In this document: positions 28,543-37,013 of the stretch, in pieces
Numbering within the stretch: the stretch's first letter is position 1
How the letters are laid out: each line of letters opens with the position of its first letter
Assembly: GCA_016790075.1 (NCBI GenBank)
Contig: JAEUPP010000082.1
Span: 1-57,237, forward strand
From: Rhodanobacteraceae bacterium
GTDB taxonomy: Bacteria > Pseudomonadota > Gammaproteobacteria > Xanthomonadales > Rhodanobacteraceae
Reading direction: 5' to 3'
Length of the DNA: 57,237 nt
Notes under the pieces: model-generated
What the model was told of the DNA's origin: nothing
Databases searched by the model: none
Seen by the model: the letters and a program-made list of their open reading frames with translations, nothing else
Translations under genes and position numbers: made by a program

Positions 28543-28845
28543 ATGACTGACGAAAAGTACCTCAATGCAGCGCAACAACGTGCACTGCGCACCCTGCTGA
28601 TGCTTGCCGAGCATGACCTTGACGGGATCTCGCCGGGCGAAATCGCGCGCCATCTGGAAACCCTGCCGAGCAATACCACGCGCGACCTCGCCAACCTGCG
28701 CCTTGCTGGCCTGGCGGAATCTCTCGGCAATGGCCGCTGGCGCATCTCGCCGCGACTGGCAGAACTCGCCATCACGCTGCAACACAACGTCGAAAATGCA
28801 CGCCGCCGCTTCGAGGACGCGCGGCGGCGCTATACGCGCGACTGA
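28543..28845 (+). CDS. Small winged-helix protein (IclR/MarR-like fold)
   Basis: The 100-residue protein starts at the ATG at 28543 after GACGAGGGG. A winged-helix pattern is visible: ALRTLLMLAEHDLDGISPGE, then IARHLETLPSNTTRDLANL as recognition region, and LAESLGNGRWRISP as the wing, followed by a basic helical tail (ENARRRFEDARRRYTRD). This resembles the IclR N-terminal DNA-binding domain without an effector domain. Similar small proteins occur among phage regulators, but that link is only an impression. It lies upstream of the MoaD/BNR pair in the same direction. Confidence 0.7.
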   Translation: MTDEKYLNAAQQRALRTLLMLAEHDLDGISPGEIARHLETLPSNTTRDLANLRLAGLAESLGNGRWRISPRLAELAITLQHNVENARRRFEDARRRYTRD

Positions 28846-28859
28846 ACCCGCGCGGGTTC
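28844..28859. terminator. Perfect 16-base palindrome at the stop codon
   Basis: GAACCCGCGCGGGTTC overlaps the TGA of the winged-helix gene. It may be a short terminator hairpin or a protein-binding site; no T run follows. Confidence 0.4.
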
Positions 28860-28969
28860 GCAGGGCAGCAAGCCGACACGGCACCGGGCACGAGGCAGCC
28901 ACTGACTGACGCAAGGCGGCGTACTGCGCTAGGCTTGCCCAGCTGCATCCCTGCCGCTGGAAATTGCAC

Positions 28970-29257
28970 ATGCCGACTCTGGTGCTTGCTAGTGCCCTCG
29001 CCCGCTGGCTGCCCGCCGCCGCCGGCAGCGAATATCGCATCGATGTCGAGGCAACGAACCTGCACGATGCACTCGGTAGCGCCTTCGCGCAGTATCCGGC
29101 GCTACGCGGTTATGTTCTCGATGAGCAAGGCCGTATTCGGCACCATGTCGCCGTCTTCATTGACGGACAGGCACTGAAAGACAAGTCCGGCCTGTCCGCC
29201 GCCGCACTCGGCGCTCACTCGGAAATCTACCTGCTGCAAGCACTTTCCGGAGGCTAG
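28970..29257 (+). CDS. MoaD/ThiS-family small sulfur-carrier-like protein
   Basis: The 95-residue protein starts at the ATG at 28970. It has the ubiquitin-like beta-grasp pattern of MoaD/ThiS with the C-terminal Gly-Gly (ALSGG) needed for adenylation and thiocarboxylation in that family. The next gene begins two bases after its stop, so they are translationally coupled. No moaE, thiG or activating E1-like gene is nearby, so the partner enzyme must be elsewhere or the family role differs. Pairing of a MoaD-like gene with a BNR-type gene is, to my knowledge, common in bacteria but its function is not established. Confidence 0.82.
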   Translation: MPTLVLASALARWLPAAAGSEYRIDVEATNLHDALGSAFAQYPALRGYVLDEQGRIRHHVAVFIDGQALKDKSGLSAAALGAHSEIYLLQALSGG

Positions 29258-29259
29258 TC

Positions 29260-30357
29260 ATGAATGAACGGCTGCTGGTATCTACGCGCAAGGGGTTGTT
29301 CACGCTTTGCGAGGACGGCGGCGACTGGCGCATCGAGCGGCACTCTTTCCCGGGCGACAACGTCACCCTCGCACTGGCCGATACACGCGACGGGCGCTGG
29401 TACGCGGCCTTGAACCTCGGCCATTTCGGGGTGAAGCTGCAGCGTTCGGAAGATCGCGGCGCCAGCTGGCGCGAAGTCGCCGTACCGGCCTACCCGGCCG
29501 GAGAGATGCTCTCGACCGGCGACGGCAAACCGCCGGTGGCCGCCGGCCTCAGGCTACTCTGGTCGCTGGAGCCCGGCGGCAGCGAGGAGCCTGGACGCCT
29601 CTGGGCAGGTACGATTCCCGGCGGCCTGTTCCGCTCCGACGATGCCGCCGAATCCTGGCTGCGCATTGATTCTTTGTGGAATATTCCTGAAAGGGAAAAA
29701 TGGTTCGGTGGCGGCTACGACCAACCGGGCATTCATTCCATCTGTGTGGATCCGCGCGACTCGCGCCGGCTGCATATCGCCATATCCTGCGGCGGAGTCT
29801 GGCGGACGCTCGACGGCGGCGAACACTGGAGCCTGGCGGCTGACGGCATGTACGCAGCTTACATGCCGCCGGAGCTGCGCAACGATCCGAACATCCAGGA
29901 CCCCCATCGCATGGTGCAGTGCGCCGGCGCACCGGACACCTTCTGGGTGCAGCACCACAACGGCGTGTTTGTTAGCCGCGACGGCGCGCGCAGCTGGCAG
30001 GACATAGCCAACGTCCCCCCTTCCGTGTTCGGCTTTGCGGTCGCGGTACACCCTCACGACCCCGACACGGCCTGGTTCGTGCCGGCGGTAAAGGACGAAT
30101 GCCGCATTCCCGTTGATGCCAAGCTGTCCGTGGCACGCACGCGCGATGGCGGCCGCAGCTTCGACAGCCTACGGGCGGGACTGCCACCGCAGTCCTACGA
30201 TCTGGTCTATCGCCATGGGCTTGCGGTCAGTCGCGACGGCGGGCTGCTCGCCATGGGCTCGACCACCGGGGGACTCTGGCTCAGCGCCGACCAGGGTGAT
30301 AGCTGGCGCACGCTGTCGCTGAACCTGCCGCCGATCTACGCCGTGGCGTTTGCTTGA
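29260..30357 (+). CDS. Cytoplasmic WD40/BNR-like repeat protein (glycosyl-hydrolase-like)
   Basis: The ATG at 29260 follows GGAGG (29249-29253) and gives 365 residues. Starts MNERLLVSTRKGLF, with no signal peptide. BNR/Asp-box-like repeats are visible, such as RSDDAAESWLRI, VFVSRDGARSWQDI and LWLSADQGDSWRTL, typical of a sialidase-type beta-propeller. It is the second gene of an operon with the MoaD-like protein. Database names such as exo-alpha-sialidase are not supported by any visible catalytic set. Its cytoplasmic location separates it from the exported BNR protein at 14973-17804. Confidence 0.82.
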   Translation: MNERLLVSTRKGLFTLCEDGGDWRIERHSFPGDNVTLALADTRDGRWYAALNLGHFGVKLQRSEDRGASWREVAVPAYPAGEMLSTGDGKPPVAAGLRLLWSLEPGGSEEPGRLWAGTIPGGLFRSDDAAESWLRIDSLWNIPEREKWFGGGYDQPGIHSICVDPRDSRRLHIAISCGGVWRTLDGGEHWSLAADGMYAAYMPPELRNDPNIQDPHRMVQCAGAPDTFWVQHHNGVFVSRDGARSWQDIANVPPSVFGFAVAVHPHDPDTAWFVPAVKDECRIPVDAKLSVARTRDGGRSFDSLRAGLPPQSYDLVYRHGLAVSRDGGLLAMGSTTGGLWLSADQGDSWRTLSLNLPPIYAVAFA

Positions 30358-30371
30358 TGCCGGGATCCGAG

Positions 30372-30401
30372 TCGTTGAAAACATCCGTACCGATTCAACG
30401 A
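30372..30401. terminator. Hairpin between convergent genes
   Basis: TCGTTGAA (30372-30379) pairs with TTCAACGA (30394-30401) across a 14-base loop. The hairpin overlaps the stop codon of the minus-strand gene and could end transcription in both directions. Confidence 0.5.
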
Positions 30402-31153
30402 GGCCCGGCCAGCCGGCTGCCATCGGCAAAGACGATCTCGGCAGGCTCCCAGACTAGCCGCAGCTGATCGGCGGGCAGTTCGACCAGTGCACGCTCGGCC
30501 TCGCCCGCACGGCGCATGGCGTTGCCGCAGCGCACATCGATACGCGCGAAGGGCTCGATCCGGTCCCGCTGTTCTATCCAGCACTCGGTGCGGCGCTGGT
30601 CCTGTAGATCGAACACTTCAACACTGCCCTTGGCCGAGGCGATTTCACGGCCGGAGTTGTTGACCAGACGATAGGTCACGACCAGCGTCTGCCCGCTGTC
30701 GCTGCGATCGACCACCGGCTTGGCCGAGCCGATGCCGGTTACCTGCTGCGGCGTCAGCAGTTCGCGCCTGACCAGGCGCAGCTCCAGCGCCTCGCGCAGT
30801 GGAGCGAAACCGCGATCCCGTTCCGCACGCCGCTGCGCCGCAACCGCATTGCGCTCGGCCTGCGTGTGCAGGAACGCCTGCTGCAGCTCGATCGCTTCGC
30901 CGAAGGTGCGTGCGGTCAGCGGCTCGTCCGGATCGGCCAGGGCCGCGGGCAGCACATCGCCATTGCTGCGCTTGAGATAGCCCAACACCAGCTCGCGTTC
31001 GCTCTCGCTCAGCCGGTCAAGCTGCGGCTGTATCTCCGACAGATCGTCAACATCGAGCGGCAGCCGCGTGCCATACGGCTTGCGCAATGCGCCGTAGAGT
31101 CCCAGCCCCGCCATAAGCGCTGCAACCAGCAACAGCCGCGTCGTCGTAGTCAT
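30395..31153 (-). CDS. Membrane-anchored protein of unknown function
   Basis: The ATG at 31153, preceded by AGGGGG on the minus strand, gives 252 residues. One N-terminal transmembrane segment or uncleaved signal (LLLVAALMAGLGLYGAL) is followed by a helical Arg/Glu-rich stretch (about 85-130) and a beta-rich C-terminal part. I recognise no domain. It is probably periplasmic and tethered to the inner membrane. It stands alone, next to an ABC-exporter remnant. Confidence 0.7.
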   Translation of the reverse strand: MTTTTRLLLVAALMAGLGLYGALRKPYGTRLPLDVDDLSEIQPQLDRLSESERELVLGYLKRSNGDVLPAALADPDEPLTARTFGEAIELQQAFLHTQAERNAVAAQRRAERDRGFAPLREALELRLVRRELLTPQQVTGIGSAKPVVDRSDSGQTLVVTYRLVNNSGREIASAKGSVEVFDLQDQRRTECWIEQRDRIEPFARIDVRCGNAMRRAGEAERALVELPADQLRLVWEPAEIVFADGSRLAGPR

Positions 31154-31260
31154 GTGCCCCCTGGCAAATCGGTGCTCGCCGCAAAGCTTTGCCGACGCAT
31201 CGCCAGGCAACCCGTGGGTGTGACCTGTTTCGCTTCAGCCGGCTGCGGCAGTGTGCCAGA

Positions 31261-31605
31261 TCACCCTCGTTGGCGGCGGCGGACTAGGTTCGGGCCGGCA
31301 TCGTGTGCAGCGACTGCCCGGTCGAGAAACTGCAGCTTCGCCAGTTCGGCGTACAGGCCGCCGGCGGCCAGCAGACCCTCGTGCCTGCCTTCGGCAACGA
31401 TACGGCCCTGGTCCAGGACGACGCTGCGATCAGCGCGGAGCACAGTGGCCAGGCGGTGCGCAATGACCAGGGTCGTACGGCCCAGCATCAGCGTCTCCAG
31501 CGCCTGTTGCACGGCACGCTCACTCCGCGCGTCCAGGGCGCTGGTGGCCTCGTCGAGCAGCAGGATAGGCGCGTCCTTGAGCAAGGCGCGGGCGATAGCA
31601 ATACC
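31261..31605 (-). pseudogene. 3' remnant of an ABC exporter ATPase gene
   Basis: Only the end of a nucleotide-binding domain is left: [20 protein letters not shown] carries the Walker B, followed by [12 protein letters not shown] with the switch His and the usual C-terminal tail ([10 protein letters not shown]). The signature LSGGQ that should come directly before IAIARAL is replaced by unrelated sequence. Walker A and the whole membrane domain are absent. This is the family of MsbA-type half exporters, here reduced to about 115 codons. Confidence 0.85.
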
Positions 31606-31678
31606 CCCCACCCGGCACGTGAGGACAACAAGACGAAAGCCCTGCAGGGGTAGCGCGCCCTGCGCAAACCACCCGCGG

Positions 31679-31706
31679 AAAAAGCCGCTGCACAAACTGC
31701 AGCGGC
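31679..31706 (-). terminator. Rho-independent terminator of the small secreted-protein gene
   Basis: On the minus strand GCCGCTGC-AGTTTGT-GCAGCGGC (31706-31684) is followed by TTTTT (31683-31679). It lies about 45 bases after the stop of the gene at 31752-32219. Confidence 0.88.
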
Positions 31707-31751
31707 GGTCGTGTCACGTCCGTGTGATTGAATCCGTTTCCATTCCGATGG

Positions 31752-32219
31752 TCACCACTGCACGATGTCCGAATCGCCGCAGGGCGCCTGTACCGTGGCG
31801 ATGGTGCTCAGTCCGTATGGCGAGGTCACGACGACGGTGATGCTATTGCGCAGGCTGTAAGTACAGCTGATCTGAGCGGACGACAGATTGTTAGCCCCAC
31901 CAAGATACATGTCGCCACGCACAGACCATTGGTAAGTGACTCCACCGAACTGCGGCCAGGCCTCACAGTAGTAGCCGAGTCCCGGATCGAGCACGCACTG
32001 GATCTGCGTGTGCTCAGCCGGCGGCGGTTCGGTGCTTGCGAGGACGATCTGCGCCTTGCCGGTACTGCAATTGGCATTCAGTACCACGGGGCAGTATTTG
32101 TTCACGCTGCCCTGAGGGCAGGCCACGTTGTCGAGTACAGGATCACAGACAACCTGGGCCGCAACGGGCAAGGCAAATAGTGCCGCTGCAAGCGGCATGA
32201 CGAAAGCTATGGGGCGCAC
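31752..32219 (-). CDS. Small Cys-rich secreted protein of unknown function
   Basis: The GTG at 32219 follows GGGAG and gives 155 residues beginning with a signal peptide (PLAAALFALPVAAQ). The mature part of about 130 residues has several cysteines (VVCDPV, VACPQG, KYCPVV, ANCSTG, IQCVLD, YYCEAW, ISCTYS, APCGDS), suggesting multiple disulfides in the periplasm or outside. A longer in-frame start would add an Arg-rich segment that spoils the signal peptide. It is monocistronic with its own terminator. I recognise no family. Confidence 0.72.
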   Translation of the reverse strand: MRPIAFVMPLAAALFALPVAAQVVCDPVLDNVACPQGSVNKYCPVVLNANCSTGKAQIVLASTEPPPAEHTQIQCVLDPGLGYYCEAWPQFGGVTYQWSVRGDMYLGGANNLSSAQISCTYSLRNSITVVVTSPYGLSTIATVQAPCGDSDIVQW

Positions 32220-32351
32220 TATCAATCTCCCTGAAAATCGAAAAGGACGCCAATCGCAACGGTGACGGACCGGCAACGGCAATCGGGATACGCGAGATGG
32301 CGGGCCCGAGTCGATCAAAAAATAGTCACTCATAAAACCATACGGTGTGGA

Positions 32352-34880
32352 TCAGTCTGCTTGCGCCAGCATCGCCTCCACTCGCGCGCAGGCCTCGGCC
32401 AGGCCGGGCACCACACCCGGCGCAGCGTTACAGCCGGCTTCAACGCGTGTGCGGCGCAGCAATTCGGAATAGTCGCGGCGATTGTCGGTCGCTGCGATGG
32501 CAAATCCGGCCCTGGCGCCGGGTGTGGTCAGGACCTCCAGCGCCACCTGCCCTTTCGCATCGGCGAGCAGACAACGCGCATAACCCAGACGGAACAGCAC
32601 CACTGCGTTGCTCTCAAAACCGAAGCGCTGCTCGGCGGCAGCCAGCGTCGCCGCATACAGGGCGAGCGCCTCGGCCCGCGCGGCCGGGTCCTGCGCCAGC
32701 ATTTCGGCCAGGTTATAACTCGCCCGCAAGGTATTGGGGTGGGTGTCACCGATGCTGGCACGGAAGATGGCAACAGCCTCGCGATACGAGACAATCGCCG
32801 CCGACGCCTGCTTCAGCCCCGCCTGCACGTTGCCCAGTACCATGGCGGCGCGCGCCGCGAACGGGCTTCGCGCGCCATAGGCACGCACCGCATCGTCGCG
32901 CACGGCCGTCGCCTCGCTCAGTGCCTCCTCGTGCCGGCCCAGTTGCCGCAGCACGATCACGCGCTGCAAGCGCGTCAGGCCGATGCGTGGGTGCGTGCTG
33001 TCCAGCGTACGGCGCTGCCAGACCAGGGTTGCGTCCAGCACCTCCAGCGCCTCGATCCGCAACTCCCTCTGCCCCAGCAACTCCGCCAACCGCAATCGAG
33101 CCAGATTGGCCCACTCGTCGTCGGCTTCGTGGTCAGCCATCGCCGTGATCGCAGCGCGCAGCAAGCGGATTGCCCCGTCCTTGTCGCCCGCATTGAACAG
33201 CAGGCCGGCCTGCACCACTTGCCAGGAAGGTGTTGGCTGCCGCCCGCTTGCGATGGCCTGCTGCAAACTCTGCCGTGCCCGCTCGAATTCACCGGCCGCA
33301 AACAAGGCGCGAGCACGCAGCACGAACAAGTCAAAGCGTTCCTGCGCATCCACGTTGCCCCGCTGCGCGGCTGCCGCCGCACGCTCGAACAGCTCGGCCG
33401 ATGCAGTGGACAGACCTAACGACAGCTGCACTTCGGCAATACTGCCGGCCAGGCTTGCGTACAACTCGGGCTGCGCCTCAAAACTCGGCTCCAGCGCCGG
33501 CAGCGCCGCATCCAGCACAGCACGCACGGTTACTGCTTCGCCAGCGACACGGGCCGGATCGGCGGACAGGAAGGCCTTGCGCAGTATCGTCAACGCCTGC
33601 TGCGCACGATCACGCTCACGCACGGCAGCCGCATTGCGCGCGAATATCGCAACCAGCGCGCCGGCCACGGCCAACACCGCCAGGGCGCCGAACAGGCATG
33701 GCAACCGATGCCGTGCAACGAACTTGCCCAGCCGGTAGCCGAACTGGGCATCAGCGGCACGTATCGGCCGCCGCGCAAGGAAGTGTGCGATGTCCTCGTC
33801 CAGCTGCTCGACCGTGGTATAGCGAGCAGCCACTTCCTTGCGCAGGCACTTCTGCACGATGCACTCGAGATCGCCGCACAGGCGTTTCTGCAGCATGCTG
33901 AGGCCCGCAAGTCCGCGCCGCTGCGCCAGCGCTTCGTCGCTGCCGCTGATGCGCCGGCTCATCGGCGGCGGCGGCACGCGCAATATCAGCTCTTCGAGTG
34001 CAGCACCACCCAGTCCATCCAGGTCAAACGGCGGCCGGCCGCAAAGCAACTCATACAACACCACGCCCAACGCGTACACATCGCAGGCCACGGTGACCGG
34101 TGCGCCAAGCAACTGCTCGGGCGAGGCGTTGCTGAAACTCAGATAGCGATCCCGCGTTGCGGTTGCATCGACGCCACCGTCAAGTGCCTTGGCGATACCG
34201 AAATCGAGCAGACGGATCTGTCCGGAACTGTCGACCAGGATATTGCTGGCCTTGATGTCGCGATGAACCACCAAGTGCTGATGCGCGTGACTGACGGCAG
34301 CAAGCACTTGCCGGAACAGCTGCAGGCGCTGCTCAAGCGACAGCGCGGCACGCTCGGCATAGGTAACCAGATCGACACCTTCCACCAGCTCCATCACGAC
34401 ATAGGGCGTGCCGTCGACCAAGGCCCCCGCATCGATCAGGCGACAGATTCCCGGATGGTTGAGGCCCGCAAGCAGCCTTCGCTCGGACGAAAAACGGCGC
34501 AGCAGCGAGGGGTTGACCAGCTCCTGCCGCAGCAGCTTGATCGCAACGGTCTGCTGAAAATCCGCATTGCTACGTTCGGCGCGAAATACGCGACCCATGC
34601 CGCCCACACCGATCTGCCCCTGGATCCGGTAGGCGCCGATGCGGCTGCCTTCGTGTACCAGACTGGGCATGGCTGCGGTGATTTGCTGCGCCAGGCTGCC
34701 AAACTGGACCGATGTATCGGTCAGGGCCAGGTTCTGCTCAACGCGCAGCAATTCGCGCAACTGCTCCACTTCCTCGGGGTCGGAGCAATGCTGGCGCAGA
34801 AAATCGTCCCTGTCCGACGGCGGCAACTCGAGCGCCGTGTCGAACAGCTGCTGCATACGGGCGAAGGTTTCCGGTGTCAT
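32352..34880 (-). CDS. Membrane Ser/Thr protein kinase with TPR-like sensor region
   Basis: The ATG at 34880 gives 842 residues. An N-terminal helical domain (about 1-70) precedes the kinase domain (about 75-350), with glycine loop GVGGMGRV, catalytic Lys in VAIKLL, HRD motif VVHRDIKASN and DFG in LLDFGIAK. One transmembrane helix follows (ALAVLAVAGALVAIFA). The C-terminal 430 residues form TPR-like helical repeats. Because the kinase faces the cytoplasm, the repeats are predicted to be periplasmic. Its start overlaps the stop of the upstream ECF sigma gene (ATGA), so the kinase probably works with that sigma factor. It is homologous to the kinase at 42364-45123 and to the broken gene at 51646. 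Confidence 0.95.
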   Translation of the reverse strand: MTPETFARMQQLFDTALELPPSDRDDFLRQHCSDPEEVEQLRELLRVEQNLALTDTSVQFGSLAQQITAAMPSLVHEGSRIGAYRIQGQIGVGGMGRVFRAERSNADFQQTVAIKLLRQELVNPSLLRRFSSERRLLAGLNHPGICRLIDAGALVDGTPYVVMELVEGVDLVTYAERAALSLEQRLQLFRQVLAAVSHAHQHLVVHRDIKASNILVDSSGQIRLLDFGIAKALDGGVDATATRDRYLSFSNASPEQLLGAPVTVACDVYALGVVLYELLCGRPPFDLDGLGGAALEELILRVPPPPMSRRISGSDEALAQRRGLAGLSMLQKRLCGDLECIVQKCLRKEVAARYTTVEQLDEDIAHFLARRPIRAADAQFGYRLGKFVARHRLPCLFGALAVLAVAGALVAIFARNAAAVRERDRAQQALTILRKAFLSADPARVAGEAVTVRAVLDAALPALEPSFEAQPELYASLAGSIAEVQLSLGLSTASAELFERAAAAAQRGNVDAQERFDLFVLRARALFAAGEFERARQSLQQAIASGRQPTPSWQVVQAGLLFNAGDKDGAIRLLRAAITAMADHEADDEWANLARLRLAELLGQRELRIEALEVLDATLVWQRRTLDSTHPRIGLTRLQRVIVLRQLGRHEEALSEATAVRDDAVRAYGARSPFAARAAMVLGNVQAGLKQASAAIVSYREAVAIFRASIGDTHPNTLRASYNLAEMLAQDPAARAEALALYAATLAAAEQRFGFESNAVVLFRLGYARCLLADAKGQVALEVLTTPGARAGFAIAATDNRRDYSELLRRTRVEAGCNAAPGVVPGLAEACARVEAMLAQAD

Positions 34881-35476
34881 TCGGTCTTGGCAGCGTGTCC
34901 GTCCGCACCCAGCCGCGCCGCCATCCAGACCCGCGCGAAGCGCCATTGCCGCCCCACGGTCGCCGTCGAGGAATCACAGACTTCAGCGATCTGTTCAACA
35001 CTGAGCCCGGAGAACAGACGCATTTCCACGACGCGCGCCGACGCCGGATCATGCTGCTCTAGCTGGGTCAGTACCTGATCCAACGCGAGCCAGTCCACGA
35101 CATCGCCAGGGCTGGCCAAGGTATCGGCGTCCGGGTGGTCCAGCGCAACGAAACACACGTCGCCGCCTTGTTTCTCCGTCATGCGCTGGCGAATATGGTC
35201 GATGAGGACGCGGCGCAGCACGGTTGCAGCAATCCCGAAGAAATGTGCGCGGTTCTGCCAGTCGACCGCTTTCTGGTCAGCTATTCGTTCATACGCTTCA
35301 TTGACGAGTTCGGTAGGCCGCAGGGTCACAGCGCCGCTGCGTCCGAACACCTGGCGCCGTGCGATATCACGCAACACTGGGTACACGAGAGTCGCGAGCT
35401 GGTTCTCTACGCCACGATCGCCTTCCTTCCACTTCACCAGCAAGGACGTGATGGCCATCCCCGGAGTGTTCGTCAT
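34877..35476 (-). CDS. ECF-family RNA polymerase sigma factor (TIGR02999-like)
   Basis: The protein has 199 residues from the ATG at 35476 after a G-rich ribosome binding site. Region 2 includes LVNEAYERI and FFGIAATVLRRVLIDHIRQR; region 4 includes SGLSVEQIAEVCDSSTATVG with its recognition helix, ending in WRFARVWMAARL. This pattern is that of the TIGR02999 group. No anti-sigma gene is present; instead it overlaps by four bases with a Ser/Thr kinase gene, the arrangement expected if phosphorylation controls the sigma factor. The target promoters are unknown. Confidence 0.93.
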   Translation of the reverse strand: MTNTPGMAITSLLVKWKEGDRGVENQLATLVYPVLRDIARRQVFGRSGAVTLRPTELVNEAYERIADQKAVDWQNRAHFFGIAATVLRRVLIDHIRQRMTEKQGGDVCFVALDHPDADTLASPGDVVDWLALDQVLTQLEQHDPASARVVEMRLFSGLSVEQIAEVCDSSTATVGRQWRFARVWMAARLGADGHAAKTE

Positions 35477-35552
35477 ACCCCCCCCTTGCCAGCGACACGG
35501 GATGCGCCTGGGATCACTGGACGGGCAGCACGGCGCGATGCGATCGCTCCAT

Positions 35553-36773
35553 TCATGCCGCGCCCTGCTGTTTCTCCCGGCGGCCCATACGCTGCAGTAG
35601 TAGCGCCGCCGCGCCTGCCACAAGCCCCCAGAAAGCAGACTTGATGCCAAACAGGGTAATGCCTGACGCCGTCACAAGAAACGTCAGCAACGCGGCTTCG
35701 CGCTCTTGTTCATTGCCCAGCGCGACGGCGAGGCCATTGCCAATGGTGCCAAGCAAGGCCAGTCCGGCGATCACGACCACAAGTTCGCGCGGAAATGCGC
35801 TGAACAACGCCGCGACGGTCGCGCCGAACACACCGACGATGCAATAGAACACACCCGCCGCGACCGCGGCGACATAGCGCCGTGATGGATCTTCATGGGC
35901 TTCACGCCCCATGCAGATGGCGGCAGTAATCGCCGCCAGATTCAGTGCGAATGCACCGAAAGGCGCGAGCAGCAGATTGGCCGTGCCGGTCCAGCCTATC
36001 AGCGGTGAGATCGGCACCGAATAGCCCGAGGCACGCATGACTGCGACGCCGGGCACGTTCTGCGAGGCCATGGTGACGAGAAACAGCGGAATCGCGACGC
36101 TGACTATCGCGCTCAGGCTAAACACTGGCGTGACCCAGACCGGCTGCGCAAATTCCAGCCGCACCGCTTGCCAGTTCAGCAAGCCGCCAGCCGCCGCCAC
36201 CGTGATACCCAGCAGCAACGTGAAAACCACCGCATAACGCGGCTGCCAACGTCGCAGCACGACATAGGCCACGACCATCGCCAGCGCCAGGCCAAACCGG
36301 GTTTCCAGCGCGAGGAAGGCGTCCAATCCAAAGCGCAACAGCACACCGGCAAGCATGCCGGACGCTATCGCTACCGGCACGCGGTTGATAAGCCGCTCGA
36401 ACAAGCCGGAAAAACCAGCCAGCACGATCAGAACAGCGGATACGACGAAAGCGCCAGTGGCCTGCTCGATATTCAGTCCGGCCGCACCCGCCGTCAGCAG
36501 GGCTGCACCCGGCGTCGACCAGGCGGTCACTACAGGTACGCGATAGCGCAGCGAAAGCACGATGCAGGTCAGGCCCATGCCCAGGCCCAGCGCCCACATC
36601 CAGGAAGCAACTTGCGCCGGTGTCGCACCCGCGGCCTGGGCGGCCTGGAACACGATGGCAGCCGAACTGGTGAAACCGACGAGTACGGTGACCAGGCCGG
36701 CGACGACTGGAGGCAACGACAGATCACGCCACAGAGAGCGTGGCTCGGCAATGGCGGATTCAGTAGCAGACAT
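35553..36773 (-). CDS. benE: BenE-family benzoate/H+ symporter
   Basis: The 406-residue protein has about 12 hydrophobic segments and the BenE-family features SLPPVVAGLVTVLVGFTSSA near the N-terminus and TGTANLLLAPFGAFALNLAA about two thirds along. It is predicted to sit in the inner membrane and import benzoate or a similar aromatic acid. No ben or cat catabolic gene is nearby, so the substrate is uncertain. It lies just upstream of the sigma factor gene in the same direction, but a 76-base gap makes co-transcription uncertain. Confidence 0.92.
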   Translation of the reverse strand: MSATESAIAEPRSLWRDLSLPPVVAGLVTVLVGFTSSAAIVFQAAQAAGATPAQVASWMWALGLGMGLTCIVLSLRYRVPVVTAWSTPGAALLTAGAAGLNIEQATGAFVVSAVLIVLAGFSGLFERLINRVPVAIASGMLAGVLLRFGLDAFLALETRFGLALAMVVAYVVLRRWQPRYAVVFTLLLGITVAAAGGLLNWQAVRLEFAQPVWVTPVFSLSAIVSVAIPLFLVTMASQNVPGVAVMRASGYSVPISPLIGWTGTANLLLAPFGAFALNLAAITAAICMGREAHEDPSRRYVAAVAAGVFYCIVGVFGATVAALFSAFPRELVVVIAGLALLGTIGNGLAVALGNEQEREAALLTFLVTASGITLFGIKSAFWGLVAGAAALLLQRMGRREKQQGAA

Positions 36774-37013
36774 GGCAGCGCCGGATACGGAGTGGATAGA
36801 CGAGCCTAGGCGCGAACGCGGTGCAGTGGAAGAGCATTTCTGACGCCGGGATTACGCCACACCGCTCGAGGGGTCTGTTCGTGACCGGGGTCGCAAAGTG
36901 TCTGCCTAGTTTGTCAACGCCTTCAATGCCTGGCGATGAAACACTCCGAACCCGTGATCCCTGATGCCAACACACTGCGTACGTGCCGACAAGCCCTACC
37001 CGAGGAAGCTCCC

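Noticed and set aside
27192-28845. A prophage
   Set aside because: A phage-type repressor and a small winged-helix protein are present, but there are no structural, replication, lysis or integrase genes nearby.
28072-29040. Minus-strand frame of 322 codons
   Set aside because: No domain and Arg/Ala/Cys-rich composition; it lies antisense to the winged-helix gene and across non-coding sequence.
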